A stretch of 13,895 nucleotides of DNA, from contig DGLB01000025.1 in assembly GCA_002387845.1 (NCBI GenBank), forward strand, positions 46,268-60,162, read 5' to 3'. The DNA is from Stenotrophomonas maltophilia (GTDB lineage Bacteria; Pseudomonadota; Gammaproteobacteria; Xanthomonadales; Xanthomonadaceae). Shown piece after piece: positions 13,850 through 13,895 of this stretch (position 1 is its first letter; the number at the start of each line of letters is the position of its first letter). Below the pieces are notes generated by a model. That model had not been told where the DNA came from and did not search any database. It saw only the letters and a program-made list of their open reading frames with translations. A program made the position numbers and the translations under genes.

Positions 13850-13895
13850 CCCGCGGGCGGGGGGCACCCGCGTACACGGAAGGACCTTTAGCGCC

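Overview
The window is GC-rich proteobacterial chromosome. The best guess is Stenotrophomonas or a close Xanthomonadaceae relative. Three things point there: a UbiM-type FAD hydroxylase, an NPP-type phosphodiesterase whose catalytic spacing resembles the Xanthomonas enzyme, and dispersed extragenic palindromes that begin with GTAG. The genus call is inference. No phage, plasmid, CRISPR, tRNA or rRNA signal was seen. The right end carries a 24-base G run that looks like a sequencing or assembly artefact.

Layout, left to right. Positions 1-1320 (minus) hold the N-terminal 440 residues of a DeaD/CsdA-type DEAD-box RNA helicase that runs off the window, with a hairpin in its 5' leader. Positions 1585-1812 (plus) encode a small S4-domain RNA-binding protein. 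Positions 1853-5358 form a minus-strand cluster read in this order: a periplasmic lipoprotein with a ClpP/crotonase-like protease fold, a secreted DUF4019 protein, a MAPEG-family membrane protein, and the hydroxylase UbiM of ubiquinone synthesis. Divergent from it, 5527-7490 (plus) is a two-gene alkylation-repair operon: an Ada(N-terminal)-AraC-AlkA fusion overlapping by 4 bp an Ogt-type methyltransferase. Next is a nucleotide pyrophosphatase/phosphodiesterase lipoprotein at 7542-8792, which meets a convergent gene for ribosomal protein bTHX (8875-9057, minus) across a strong bidirectional terminator.

The most interesting part is 9168-11949. A MerC-domain inner-membrane protein with a His/Cys-rich tail (minus) and a TonB-dependent receptor with His/Asp-rich loops (plus) are divergently transcribed from an AT-rich intergenic stretch. 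That stretch carries a good Zur-operator-like palindrome next to merC and a second palindrome next to the receptor. I infer a zinc-acquisition module: the ZnuD-like receptor would bring zinc across the outer membrane and the MerC-like protein would handle it at the inner membrane, both repressed by Zur when zinc is sufficient.

After the receptor's terminator, a gene-poor stretch (12003-12445) holds a GTAG-type REP, four tandem copies of a 34-bp repeat and a perfect hairpin. An MFS transporter follows (12446-13669). A second, inverted copy of the same REP lies beyond it, so the transporter is bracketed by inverted REPs. Long ORFs antisense to the helicase, ubiM, the receptor and other genes are by-products of high GC content and are not annotated.
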